A DNA stretch of 64,000 nucleotides from Anaeramoeba flamelloides (taxonomy: Eukaryota > Metamonada > Anaeramoebidae): contig JANTQA010000047.1 of assembly GCA_027625915.1 (NCBI GenBank), forward strand, positions 13,764,001 to 13,828,000. The letters run 5' to 3'. Every line of letters starts with the position of its first letter. The stretch's first letter is position 1. Made by a program: the position numbers and the translations under genes. The notes under the pieces are model-generated. The model did no database searches and was not told the DNA's origin. It saw nothing but the letters and a program-made list of their open reading frames with translations. Shown here in pieces: positions 1 through 11,700 of the stretch.

Positions 1-1263
1 AAAATTTATACATTAATTTTTTTTTCGAAAATTTTATTATTAAAGTAAAACCGTTTTTTTTTAAATTATCAAAATTCGATATTTACCCTGAAAAACTTTG
101 AAAATCAAAATATCCTTGGTCTACTCACTTTAGACCCCATTTTAAAATATTATATTTTTGGTTTAATGATCAAAATATATTTTCAAAGAAAAGTGGAAAG
201 TTCGTAAAATAAAATTGATTTTAATTTTGTATTCTTTGGTACGAAAATTCACTAAATTTTGACCAATAAAAGTTTATTTATTTGCTTTTTTTATATTTTA
301 TGTTCTATATTATTTTTATTTTTATTTCACCATATGAGAGAAATAATAAGTTATTTTTCCATTCAAAACCAACCAACCAATTAAGGAAATATTTTTTTTT
401 TCAAAATACAACAAAAACTAAAATTTGTAATATTTTAACATTTCCTTTAATTCATCAACTTTTAAATCGGTTTTATTGACTAACATATCATGTTTCACCC
501 ACCCGGCTCCACCAAAACTTAAAATTAGATAATTCTTAATATTTTGAAAAACCAGAATTTAAATAACTAGCAACCATGAAAAAAAAATATTCTCTTAAAT
601 TGACTAGCAAATTCAAAAAAATTTCATTAACCTCTTGAAAATGAAAAAAAAGTTAATTATTCAAAAATTCATAATCAAAATAATTTTTTCTAACTTTCAG
701 TTCAAGAAGACTTTGAAAGAAAAAAGAAACTAAAAACAACGATGATAAGACTAAAATAACAAATTTTTTTTGGTTAATTTGTTTCATATTTAAACTCAAG
801 TCTACAATATCAGTAACACTATTTTAAAAAAAAATTTGACAATAATATTTTCCAAACTTATTTAATAAACAGTTGACAAACACCAAGATAAATATTTTTA
901 GTATTCTGTTCAAACATTTTATGTTAAATATTTTTAACAGACTTTATTGATAATCTGCAAAAAAATCATAAACTATTTCAAGAATTACTTAAAATTATTT
1001 TGGCTGTTATAAAAAAGCAAGTATCTAAAATTTTAAAAAGTGTAACTCAAAATACTATTTTCACTCTTTTAAGAAATTTGGTCAACACTTTTAAACTTAC
1101 CATATTCAATCTTTTAAAAAAGCATTACAAAATAGGTTAATTATTGACATTAACAATTTTTTTTTTTTTATGAATTATATGATTTAATTTATTAATACTT
1201 ATATCAAAATAAACTGAAAAAAAAAAATAAAAACAAAAAAATTATCAAAAATAAAACATATAG
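1..1263. other. A+T-rich noncoding DNA, probably intron or upstream of the kinase gene
   Basis: No convincing coding segment is visible on either strand. The only open frame (282-479) translates to Phe/Ile/Tyr-rich sequence typical of random A+T-rich DNA. Because the kinase exon that follows starts at a splice acceptor (AG at 1262-1263), this stretch is most simply the 3' part of an intron whose upstream exon, carrying the kinase N-lobe, lies outside the window. A small N-lobe exon hidden here cannot be excluded. Confidence 0.5.
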
Positions 1264-2685
1264 GGAATTGAATTACTACACTTAAACGAGTTAATTCACA
1301 TGGACATTAAACCCGAAAATATATTAATTACAAAGGGATTTCATATTCTTTGTGACTTTGGGTGTATGGTAAAATTGAATGATATATATAAAATAGAAGG
1401 TGATAGCAGATTCTTGGCACCGGAAATTTTTCAAGAATCAAATCGAGCCAAAACCGAATTTGATATTTATAGTATTGGGGCAACAATTTACCAACTTGCA
1501 GCTGGTGATCTTGATCTCCCAACAGAAGGTGAATATTATAACACGTTACGCAATATTAAGACCGATACAAACTTAATTTATAGATGCGAAAGAACCGAAG
1601 ATTTGAAACAATTGATCAAAAGTATGATGCTAGTAGATACCAAGTCCAGAGCTACACTATCTGATTTATTTCAAAATGAAATCATAAAAGAGCTTGCACC
1701 AAAAAGAATTGAACTAGCAAAAACAATCTTGAAGAATAATTCAACTATAAAATATATTGACACTAAAATTCCTAACAAAAACGAGAAATTGAATCCAAAT
1801 TTGATCAAAAAAAATCATTTTTCAAATTTATTAAATAATTTTTCCTTTTCACAATTTAGTAATTTAAAAACATCGTTTTCACCAATGGTTCAAAACACAA
1901 GAAAAAAAAAAAAAAGTAGTTTTAATTCCTCAAAAAATTTATTTAAAACTTTCAAATTACTTGAAGAGAATAGTAATGTGAATATTGCAAAAAAAGAATA
2001 CAAATTTAAAAATGAATTTCAACAATATCAAGAAAAACCTAAACAACAAAAGAATAAAACAACAAAAAAAGAAAAAGAAAAAACGAAATATAAATACAGG
2101 AATAAAGAAAAAATGAATCAAAAAGACAAGAAAAAGGAAAAGGAAATGAAAAAGAAAAAGAAAAAGAAAAAGAAAAAGAAAAATAAAAATAAAAAGAAAA
2201 AGAAAAAGAAAACAGTAAATGAAAAGGAAAAGAGCAACAAAATTAAAAAAAAATTAAAATTCAATCAACAAAAAGATTTATTCGACAAGACAAGAAAACG
2301 ATTATTTAATTTTGATGATAATGATCCATTTGAACCATTCAAATATTTTGAAAATACCAAAAAAAAAGAAAATAACAAACTCAAATCAAAATTGATAAAT
2401 AATGAATACAAGAAGACAAAAAAATCACAAAGTATTAATAAAAAACACTTTCAAAATGAAACCAATTCCCAGCCTCACCAACAAATGAAACCTAATAAAC
2501 AATTTCAACAAATCATAAAAAATAATAATCAACAATTAACCCTACCTTTTAAAAAATTAGATTCAAAAGAAAAAAGAAATATATCAAAATTTTCCAAAAA
2601 AAAACAATTAATATTAAAAAAGAGAAATTTGGATACACCCTTCCAAATTAATTCATGTTTGAAAAATTCAGAATTCAAATTATAA
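1264..2685 (+). CDS. Wee1/Myt1-like protein kinase, last exon (C-lobe and tail)
   Basis: Terminal exon of a serine/threonine/tyrosine-type kinase; 473 codons from the acceptor to a TAA. The frame opens just after a TATAG acceptor and begins with the helix preceding the catalytic loop (GIELLHLNELIHMDIKPEN), so the first ATG (1300) is internal and not the start. Visible motifs are the catalytic loop HMDIKPEN, the metal-binding DFG, EGDSRFLAPE in the activation/APE segment, DIYSIGATIYQLA in helix F, and LIKSMMLVDTKSRAT. The combination HMDIKPEN, EGDSR and SIGATIYQLA is characteristic of the Wee1/Myt1 family, which inhibits CDKs by phosphorylating their ATP-site Thr/Tyr. The glycine loop and the beta-3 lysine are absent from the visible sequence. 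The last 300 residues are a Lys/Asn-rich low-complexity tail with a poly-Lys block near 2150-2210. Family assignment is good; substrate is inferred. Confidence 0.82.
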   Translation, partial: GIELLHLNELIHMDIKPENILITKGFHILCDFGCMVKLNDIYKIEGDSRFLAPEIFQESNRAKTEFDIYSIGATIYQLAAGDLDLPTEGEYYNTLRNIKTDTNLIYRCERTEDLKQLIKSMMLVDTKSRATLSDLFQNEIIKELAPKRIELAKTILKNNSTIKYIDTKIPNKNEKLNPNLIKKNHFSNLLNNFSFSQFSNLKTSFSPMVQNTRKKKKSSFNSSKNLFKTFKLLEENSNVNIAKKEYKFKNEFQQYQEKPKQQKNKTTKKEKEKTKYKYRNKEKMNQKDKKKEKEMKKKKKKKKKKKNKNKKKKKKKTVNEKEKSNKIKKKLKFNQQKDLFDKTRKRLFNFDDNDPFEPFKYFENTKKKENNKLKSKLINNEYKKTKKSQSINKKHFQNETNSQPHQQMKPNKQFQQIIKNNNQQLTLPFKKLDSKEKRNISKFSKKKQLILKKRNLDTPFQINSCLKNSEFKL

Positions 2686-2778
2686 AATTCTACAAAATTT
2701 AAGATTCCACAAAAAAAATAATATTTTTTTTTATTATAAAAATCCTATTATTAAAATTTAGAAAAATGAATAATGATA

Positions 2779-2809
<31 letters not shown>

Positions 2810-4056
2810 TATCAAAAGAAATGATTTAATATTGAATAGATATTATATTGAAATTTTGATTTAATATTTCATTTTCATTTAACCCCTTTTTGCATATATT
2901 TAGATTTTCTTTTCTTTTAACTTTAATATTTTTCAAAAAAATATTGTAAATTCATAATTGTTAGTTTTTTTGTTTAAAGAATAAAAAAATAAAAATAATT
3001 CTAAACGATCTTTTAATTACTTCTATTATTAATTCCTTTTTATTTTTAACAAAATGAACTATTTTAGATCAAATCTCTTTTAAGATTTCTAGATTAAAAT
3101 TATCCTTTGGTTGAATATTTAATAATATAATTACTGAATTCATTTTTTATTATATCATTTAGGATCAGTATGAATTACACCAAATACTGATACACATAAA
3201 AAAAACATATCATAATTATTTAATTTTTTACCAAAGGATAATATAAAGATTAAAAAAATATCATATCTTAATCAAATTACCAAGTCTTAATATAAAAACA
3301 TGTCAAAAAAAATTTTTCCGATGATTTTTCTCAACAAAATTTTTACTATTATTTTTACAACTATTTTTAAAGTTTTTATAACTTTTAAAAAATATTACAC
3401 AAAATTTGAAACAAATTATTTGAATTTAAATCTTTAACAACAATACTAATAATAGAAAACAATTTAAGAGAATCTCTAATATTGTTGTTAAATATTGCCA
3501 TATTCATTGTTTACCCATTTTTTTTTTTTAATAAAATAGAAATTTATAAAGAAAACACGTCTATATAATAAAGACTTTTTAAAAATTAGAATTTTTGAAA
3601 TTTTCACTTTGTTGAATAGCCTTTGTTATTATACTATAATTTTTTTATTTTTCTCTTTTTAATTTTATTTATTTTAAAAGTAAAATTTTCCAAATCTGGT
3701 TTTCATAAAATCTCAGTACCAGCTAATAAAGTGAAGCATTGTCTCAGGACAAGTACCCACTGAACATATTATATAATAGCTTTGATTTTGTTTGTTTTAG
3801 ACCAGCCATTTTATATATGATAGATTATATCCATGTTACTTAAGATCGATTCCGAACAAGCCCACTTTCTTTAAGATTTAGTCAGTAATAAGTTTAATAA
3901 TTTTTGTATAACGATTGTATATTCATTTCACACCCCACAGACATCTAAAAAAAAAAAAAAAAAAAGAGTACAAACACAAAAACTTCAAATAGGCAATTTT
4001 AAAATCGAAAAACCCTGAAAAATAATTCTTGATATATTTACGATCTTTATCCAATC
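2686..4056. other. Intergenic region with TA microsatellite
   Basis: Noncoding A+T-rich DNA after the kinase stop. An alternating TA tract lies at about 2776-2810. A slightly more complex patch at 3700-3900 was inspected for a tRNA and did not fold as one. No coding evidence was seen. Confidence 0.5.
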
Positions 4057-4860
4057 TTGCACCAAAAAATATTTATAGAAAAATTATCAATGTTGAATAT
4101 TAAAAAAAAAAAAAACGAAAATTTGTCACCGTATAAAAAAAGACTTTATATACCGAGAATTCACAAAAATATTAAATATATCTCTAGATTAGGCATTTTT
4201 TCCCAACCATTTAAATTATGTCAAAGTAATCACCCTAATACCCTTTTTTTATTTTATTTAAAAAATCATTTCAGGGAGTAGTCATTTTTGAAAATAAAAT
4301 GAAACCTTGTCAAGATCTTCAAATTTTTTTTTTTGTAATGTGTGTTTCAACTTTTGATGTGGATGAGTTAACCCCATTTAAACTATTTATTGATTTGAGT
4401 AGATTTTTTGAAAAACAAAATTTGCATGTTTCCAATATAAAACCAAAAAAAATAACCTATTATTTTGTTCAAGAATTAAGTTAATTCTTGAAAATGGGAA
4501 AACATATTTTTCGTTTTATGTTGGAAAGTCTTGATTTCGAAAGCAAATTTTTTATTTGGGTTTCTTTTTTTTTGTTAAATATTTCAATTCAAATCTTAGC
4601 CAATAAAACTAAATATGGTATAGATGATTCAATAAATGAATATTTGAAAGAAGTTTAACTAAAATTTATCCATTAAATTGATATCTATTATACAAAAAAA
4701 ATTTTTATTGAATGTTTTCAAAAAGTTCTTTTCTGGTTTTCAAAAAATGAAAAAAAATTGCAAAAAAATTTTTTTTAATAAATTGTTTGGTCTTATTCAC
4801 AAGAAACCTTATAACAATTCAAATCATTTTTGTCAGGAAAAAAATGATTTTGAATTTTGA
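4057..4860 (+). pseudogene. Decayed protein-coding gene, not recognised
   Basis: Three open segments lie in tandem on the plus strand: 4057-4281, 4275/4299-4484 continuing in the same frame to about 4657 past one TAA, and 4678-4860. The middle part has non-random composition (for example DVDELTPFKLFIDLSRFFE and TKYGIDDSINEYLKEV), with Asp, Glu, Ser and Pro use unlike the Phe/Ile/Lys noise of neighbouring frames. A TTTCAG at about 4269-4274 could be an acceptor separating the first two parts. At least one stop and one frame change break it, so I call it a decayed gene or an old mobile-element ORF. I cannot assign a family. Confidence 0.35.
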
Positions 4861-5725
4861 GGATAAAATTACTTGATTCCCAAATATCTTCAAGAAAATT
4901 ATATTTTGAAAAATCGAATTTTATCTTAATAAAAAAACAAAAATTTCCAAGAGTAATATTTTTTTCATGACACTAAAATTTTGATTATTATAACTACTCT
5001 TCTAAAAGAAATACAATTATTTTTTAATCACTTAAATATATCAATTTTTTGGTTAACCAAAAGTTTTATCTCAAAAAAGAAAACAAATATTTATATTAAT
5101 TTTACTGGTAACAAAACTTGTTATTGAACAATAATAATCAACAGGAAATAATGGGTAAAAACAAGTTAGAAAGTGAGAAATAAAATGAATATAATAGTTT
5201 TCCTATTCAGAAAAAATGAAAAAAAAAAAATTGATCTATCAAAACCAATTTTCTTTTATGGCTTTCTTAGTAGATCAGAATTTTTTGACACTTGAAATCT
5301 ACAAAATTTGGAAGTAGAGAATACCAAAAATAACATATTTTAAAATTTTACCTTTTTGTTTAGAAGACTGATCCCTTAATGTTTTATTCACAATAAAGAA
5401 TTGTGGTGTATCTTTTTGAGATGTAAATTGAAAGTGTCTCTTCTGATATTTGTTTCTATAAGATAATAAAAATTTAGAATTTGAAATTTAATTGGACTCC
5501 AGACCCTTAAATATAGAAATAAAAATAATACCTTGGTTTATTGTAATTATTGAAATGGTGTTTTTTTTATGGAAAGCTGAATGAAAATATTGATCTTAAT
5601 ATTTAACTTTTATCAATAGTTTACCAACAGTTTAAAATTTAAGAAGATTGTGTTTTATAAGAACTAATTTGAAAACAAAAAAGTTGAAGGGGTTATTGAA
5701 AATGAATCCAATTTTCATTTTTATC
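4861..5725. other. Intergenic region upstream of VPS13
   Basis: A+T-rich noncoding DNA containing the VPS13 promoter by position. No core-promoter motif can be named. At 5561-5596 it holds the motif ATGGAAAGCTGAATGAAAAT followed by TTGATC, which also forms one arm of the roughly 185-bp inverted-repeat elements at 29183, 36141 and 47619. Confidence 0.4.
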
Positions 5726-8700
5726 ATGAAAACGCTTGTCTCCTTTTATTTGAACAGGATCCTTGGGAGATTTTTAAAGCCTGTGCACCAAGATCAATTA
5801 CAATTAGGATTATGGGAAGGCGATGTTTCAATCAACAATATCCAATTACATGAAGAAACTTTCGAGATACTAAACCTGCCATTAAAATTAAAATGGGGTA
5901 ATATTTTCTTCCTTTTTTGAGTTTTTTTTATTTAAAAAATTGGAAGAAAACAATTTTATTCCAAACTCAACCACAAAACGAAACAAAACACAATCTAACA
6001 TTCTTAAATTTGCAATCTTAAAAGGACAGATAAACAATTTAGAATTAGAAATCCCATGGAAAAATCTTTCTTCACAACCAGTTAATGTTGATATTGATGG
6101 GATCTATTTAATTGCGCAGCCAATTTTTGATGAGCACATTGAAAAAAGTTTACTTATTAAAAGAGAAAACAACAAAAAACAGGAAAAGCTTCGAATTAGA
6201 GAGGCTTGGGTGGATGATCAAAAAAGGATCAAAAATAATAATGAAAAGAGTGGCTCGTGGTTCAGTGTCCTTCAAAATAACTACTTCTTCAAAAAAATAC
6301 TTGACAATTTACAAGTATCAATTTCAAATTTCCACATAAGGCTTGAGTGTAATATCAATAATGTAAATAATTCTCTTGTTTGTTTTTTTTTATTTTTTTT
6401 TTTATAAAGTAGAGAATGAAAGGAGATTTGAGGCTACTTTACAATTGATGGGACATATTTTTCGAAAAATTAAAAGAAGAGAAAAAGGTAAAAAAGTTCA
6501 TCAAACTTGAAATTAGTTATTGTCTCTGAGACTAACAAAAATGGGCCAGTTTACTTTTAATCGGAAATTCCATTGCCAATTAAAAAAAAAAAGAAAGACT
6601 TTACCAAATTAATCAAATTCAAAGCGAGACAAAAAAGAAATGAGGTTAACCACTGGAACCTACAGTTATTAACTATTGATTCCATTCATCATTGTATTAG
6701 TTATTTAGTGTAATTTCTTCACAATTTACAATCTGTGAACTTTTTAATTCTCGCCCTAATTAAGGACATTCAAAAAGGCACAAAAAAAATTTTTATTTTC
6801 AGGTACAATCCTTAAAAATAAGTTCAGCATTTTATTTAGAGATTTAATTGAGTTGAAAAAAAAAAAGTTTTGAAATTATTTAGATGACCAATCTTTTTTT
6901 GTGCATTATCGGTTTTTTTTTTGTACCTTATTTTGATTATTTTGTTACTTAGATTTGATATAATAGTGTGCGAAAAAAAGCCCTATGAGTGTATAAAAAA
7001 TATGTATATGATCCTTTGGAGTGGAAGCTGATTTAAAATTACGCTAAAGGTTTTAGCCTCACTGCAAAAACCTTCAAACCCGAGTAGTGCCTTATTCTCC
7101 AAAAAATGATTATATGAAAAGCTCACTTCTTTTGGTTTAAAAAATTTAAATATCTATTTATTTATTTTTGAAGAGAGAAAATTGCTTTTCTCCTGTGTGC
7201 CCTAATTTCTAAACAAAAAATTTAAATATCAAAAAAAAAAAATTCATATAATTTCATTAGTAAAATCTAACAAATAAAAAACTATCTAAAAAAAAATCTA
7301 AAAGTTTTTAAATTTAGAAAAAATTCAAATAACAAAAAAAAGTCCACAGGATCCCAATGATAAAAAAAATTCAAATTAAGGGTCTAGCCACTTACTACAT
7401 ACTTACTTCATACCCAAGTGGATGCTTTATTTAAAAAAGGTATTTCAAAATTACACTTTTTTTTTTGGGAGAATCAAAAATTGAAATGTGAACAATTATT
7501 TATAATTTACAATAGTAACAAAACAAAAAATAAATAATTATCAATCAAAATAAAAAAATACTGTTTCAAAAAAATTTAGAGTTGAGGATTTATTGATAAG
7601 GGTTAAGTGTTCTAAAAAAACACTTGATCTTTAAAAAAAGAGAGAATTTTGTATTGACTAAAATTTGTGTCTTCTATTTCAAGAGTTTCGAGAAATTAGT
7701 GCATAGGCCTAGTTATTATAAGAATTTTAAATTCAATTTAATTTTCTAAAACAAAACAAAGAGTCTATATAAAAAAAAATGAAGGGTATAAAGAAAAAGG
7801 GAAGAAATAAAAAAATAAAGTATTTAAAAAATAACGAATTTAGAGCAATCAGAATAAGAAAAAATACAAATTTATTGGATCAAGGTGGCTTTGCACGCTT
7901 GGGGTTGTAGGGTTATTTAGATTTGAGATCTTTTTTCATGATAACATTTTGAGTCTCAAATATTGGGGAGAGAATAACAAAAAAAATATTTTATTAAAGA
8001 AAGCAATGCTTTATTTATTCATAAATCTGGAGACGAAGGAATTCCTGAAAATTATAGACCAATCTAAATTAATAATACTTTAGCAAGATTTTTTCTAAAA
8101 CTTATTTATAAAGGAACAGAAGACTCTTGGAATCTAGGTTCAGATTCTCTATTTATTTTTTTTTAAAAATCGGTATTTACAAGAACAGCTGTTCTAAATT
8201 TACTATTTGAACTCAAAAAACTTCAAAAAATTATAAAAATAAAGAATTTTTTATTGTCACAATTGATATTAAAAAACACTTTGACACAATTAGCCAGATT
8301 TTAGTTCACTATGATCTCAATAAATATATTAAAAATGAAAAAACCAAAATTTGGCTCCCAAAAATATTACAAAAAAGAAGGGATAGGAGTTTATCAAGGA
8401 GGCCCCTTTTCTCCTTTAATATTTGGATTTATCAACCACCTTTAAATTGAAAAAATAACAGATTTAGTTCGTCATGTTCAAATGCTTGGAGATGAATTAA
8501 TTTTAATAATGGAAGGATCCATTCCAGAAATTGACAAAAAGGTAATTATAATCTATAAAATTATTCAAGAATTTGGAATGAACCCAAATATTGATAAAAC
8601 TTTAAAATCAAACCAATTATCCAAAATAAAGTATTTAGGCATTTGGCTTCAAAAAGAGAAACATTTACAAAAAAACTTTTAAAAAAGTAAAAGACAATTT

Positions 8701-11700
8701 TAAAAAAATCAAAATGATTTTTAACCAACAAAAATAGCCAATGGTGTAAAATTACAAATGTTGAAATCGACACCTATTGGCCAATTATTTTATGGCTGAG
8801 TAATTTTCAATCTAACCCAAAAAGATTTCAACATGATAGATGTTTGGATAAATAAAAAAGTCACAAAATTTTTAAAAATTAATCCACACTCCCCATGAAT
8901 AATTTATAAAACTGAAACCAAAATAGACCAAGTAAAAATTTCGATATATAAAAGAAGATTTAAACTTAAAAAGAAATTAGAAATTCTGGTTTTTGAACAT
9001 ATCAAAAAATTTAAAATTTTCAAAAAAAGACAACGAAAGTATAAATTGAGAAGTATAAAATTTAAAATTACAAAATACAAAACTTAATCAATTTAGAGAA
9101 AACTTGATAATAACATTTTCTAGATGGAAAGGTTAGGAATATTTAAAAATTATTAGATAGAATACTAATATCAACAAACGACAAAAAAATATTTAAAATG
9201 GAAGGGCTCAACTTCCATCTTAAAACTAAGAAATTTAACAAATTATCTAAATAGATATTATTGTATTTATGATAAAAATAAAATAAAAATAAAATCTTGC
9301 AATTTATGCAAAAAATATTCAAACTTAGAAATCATTGAAGATATCGATCATTTTTTATGGGACTGTGTCGTCAAGTGCCTAGGTTTTATTGAGTTTTTTG
9401 TTTTATTTGTTAAATCTATAGATTTTCCAAATAAACAGAAAACTGAAGAAAACCTAACGGCGCTTTTCTTGAGGTTTTCTGTTTTATTTGTGAAGTGTTC
9501 TAGGTTTTTTTTACTTTTTGAAATAAACCAAAAATTTTAATAAATTTTAGGTTTATTTAGAAAAGTAAAAAAAACCTAACGATGGTCAATTGATTTTCTG
9601 AATGAAATAGAAAACCTCAAAAAAACCTAATAAAAATCTATTGATTTTCACAAATCAACAGAAAACTCAAAAAAACCTAGAACACTTCACAAATAACAGA
9701 AAACTCAAGAAAAGCTAACAGCGGTTTTTTTTTATTTCAGAAATAAACAAAAAATTAAATAAATTTTTGGTTTCTTTCTTAAATTAAAAAAAAAACTAAC
9801 AACGTCCATTCTATAAAGAAAATCGAATAATTTGAAAAAAAAAATAATTCAAATAAACAAAAATAATCAAAATAATATCTATTAAAATTATTTTTTTTTA
9901 AAAAATAATCCAATTTTCCTTTTCATTATTTCAATGTTGTTGGATTAAATTAAAAAAAAAAAAAAAAAAAAAATAGCGAAATGATGCTATTGGGATAACT
10001 TTAGATAGTTTAGAAATCAAAAGTACGAATTCAAAATGGGAAACAAATTTTATTAATAATTCGCCATTATTTTGGAATAAATTGATAAAATTTAATTGCT
10101 TTTCAATTTATTGGGATCTCAATTCAAACCCAATTTATTCGAATAATCAAAAAGATTATTCAAAAAGATTATTATCCATGATCAAATCCAAAAAAGCAAT
10201 TACAAAAAATGAAGTTAAAAAAAAACCCAAAACAACAATTAAAAGAAATATCAAAACAAAAATAAAAGTGAAAAAAGAAAAACTTCACGGACAAAACAAG
10301 CACAATAAAGAACACTTTTATATTTTTTCACCATTTTCTGGAGAAATTAAAATTAAAGTAAAACGAAGGACATTTCGCAGTGGGGATTCATTAGAGATAC
10401 CACAGCTAACATTAGAATCGAATTTAAAAGAAATAACATTATCAATCACAAGGGAGCATTATAAAGGGATTCGAATATTGACAAGTGATCTAAAAAATTA
10501 TTATAAAGAGAAAAAATATTTAAAATATGAGAAGCCAAGGAATCGCCCAACAAAAGAAGGGATACAAACAAATAAAAAATGGTGGATCTTTGGATACACT
10601 TGCATTAAAAAGAAACTAAAAAAAGAAAAAGGCTTGCTTGATTGGGGGACACTTGTTATTCTCAGATTACAAAGAGACAAATATATTTCACTGTACAAGG
10701 ACAAATTGGCAATGATAGAAGACAACGCAAATGAATGGGATAATAGTATAACTCAGAGGCACCTAATAAAATTAGAAAACAAGATACCTTACAAATATAT
10801 TGTATTATTTCGTTCCATCGCTGAACAGGAATATGAAGAAGAACAAAAAAAAAAAAAAACCCTTTTAATTGAAAAAGAAAAGGAGAAACAGAAAAAGGGA
10901 TGGCTGGCTCAGTTATTATCAAATGACAAATATGATCAAAATTTGAATATCCAGGTACATTTCACAGATGAAATTATCTCCAAAATATTGAATGAGCATT
11001 TTCAAAAAAATGAAGAAGAATTTACAGAAAACGAGATCACAATAGACACATCACCAAAAAATTATCATCAATTTAAAGCAAATCTAAAATTAAATGTAAT
11101 AAGATTAATTTTAAAAGACTCTACTAATGATTATAATACTGTGACAGAATTAATTAGCAAAAAGTATGAAACAAATTTCCAATTAACAAAAATTAGTCAT
11201 CATTTTCAAATCAAATTAAAATCTTTACAATTGATCGATTATTCCCAATCAAATAGCAAATATCCAATTCTAATAAAGCAACGAAAACACAACCACCTAG
11301 ACAGTAACAATAGCTATAATATCGTAAAAAATACGACTGAAAATGAATTATTAATATTAAATTATGATCATGAATATGATAATTCTAATAATGATATCAA
11401 ATTAAAAATTATTTTAAAATCACTTGACATTATTTATAATTCTAATTATATTAGGTTAATTAAAAATTTTTTTATTATCAAAAGTAATTTTTTTGATTTG
11501 TCTCTAATTGAAAAACATGAAAAAGAATTACAAAAAGAATTAATATTTGAAAAAATTCAAAACACCTTTTTAATAAAAAAATTAATACTAGAGCATAAAT
11601 TAATCAATTTAGATTTAAATATTGATGCTCCAATTATTATAATCCCAATCGACTATACAAAACTAAATTCAACCATTTTAATATTTGATTTGGGTAAATT

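Larger units (their letters stand above)
6363..9976 (+). other. VPS13 intron 2 (3.6 kb), repeat-invaded
   Basis: Donor GTAAATAA directly after an AAT codon; acceptor AAATAG directly before CGA AAT GAT (phase 0). The join gives IRLECNINN-RNDAIGITLDSL, matching the VPS13 chorein domain with no gap. The intron contains R7-type repeats, a 280-bp segment shared with 56 kb, a LINE reverse-transcriptase remnant and a foldback repeat. The stretch 6408-7020 holds no identifiable feature apart from a short open frame at 6412-6508. Confidence 0.85.

Noticed and set aside
282-479. Short plus-strand frame in the first kilobase
   Set aside because: Phe/Ile/Tyr-rich composition of random A+T-rich DNA, no kinase N-lobe motif.
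3700-3900. Candidate tRNA or small RNA in a less A+T-rich patch
   Set aside because: No acceptor stem closes around a T-arm GTTCRANYC; the match to a T-loop is partial only.
6412-6508. Possible extra VPS13 exon (NERRFEATLQLMGHIFRKI)
   Set aside because: Exon 2 joins exon 3 directly in phase with uninterrupted chorein homology; including this segment breaks the phase at the next acceptor.
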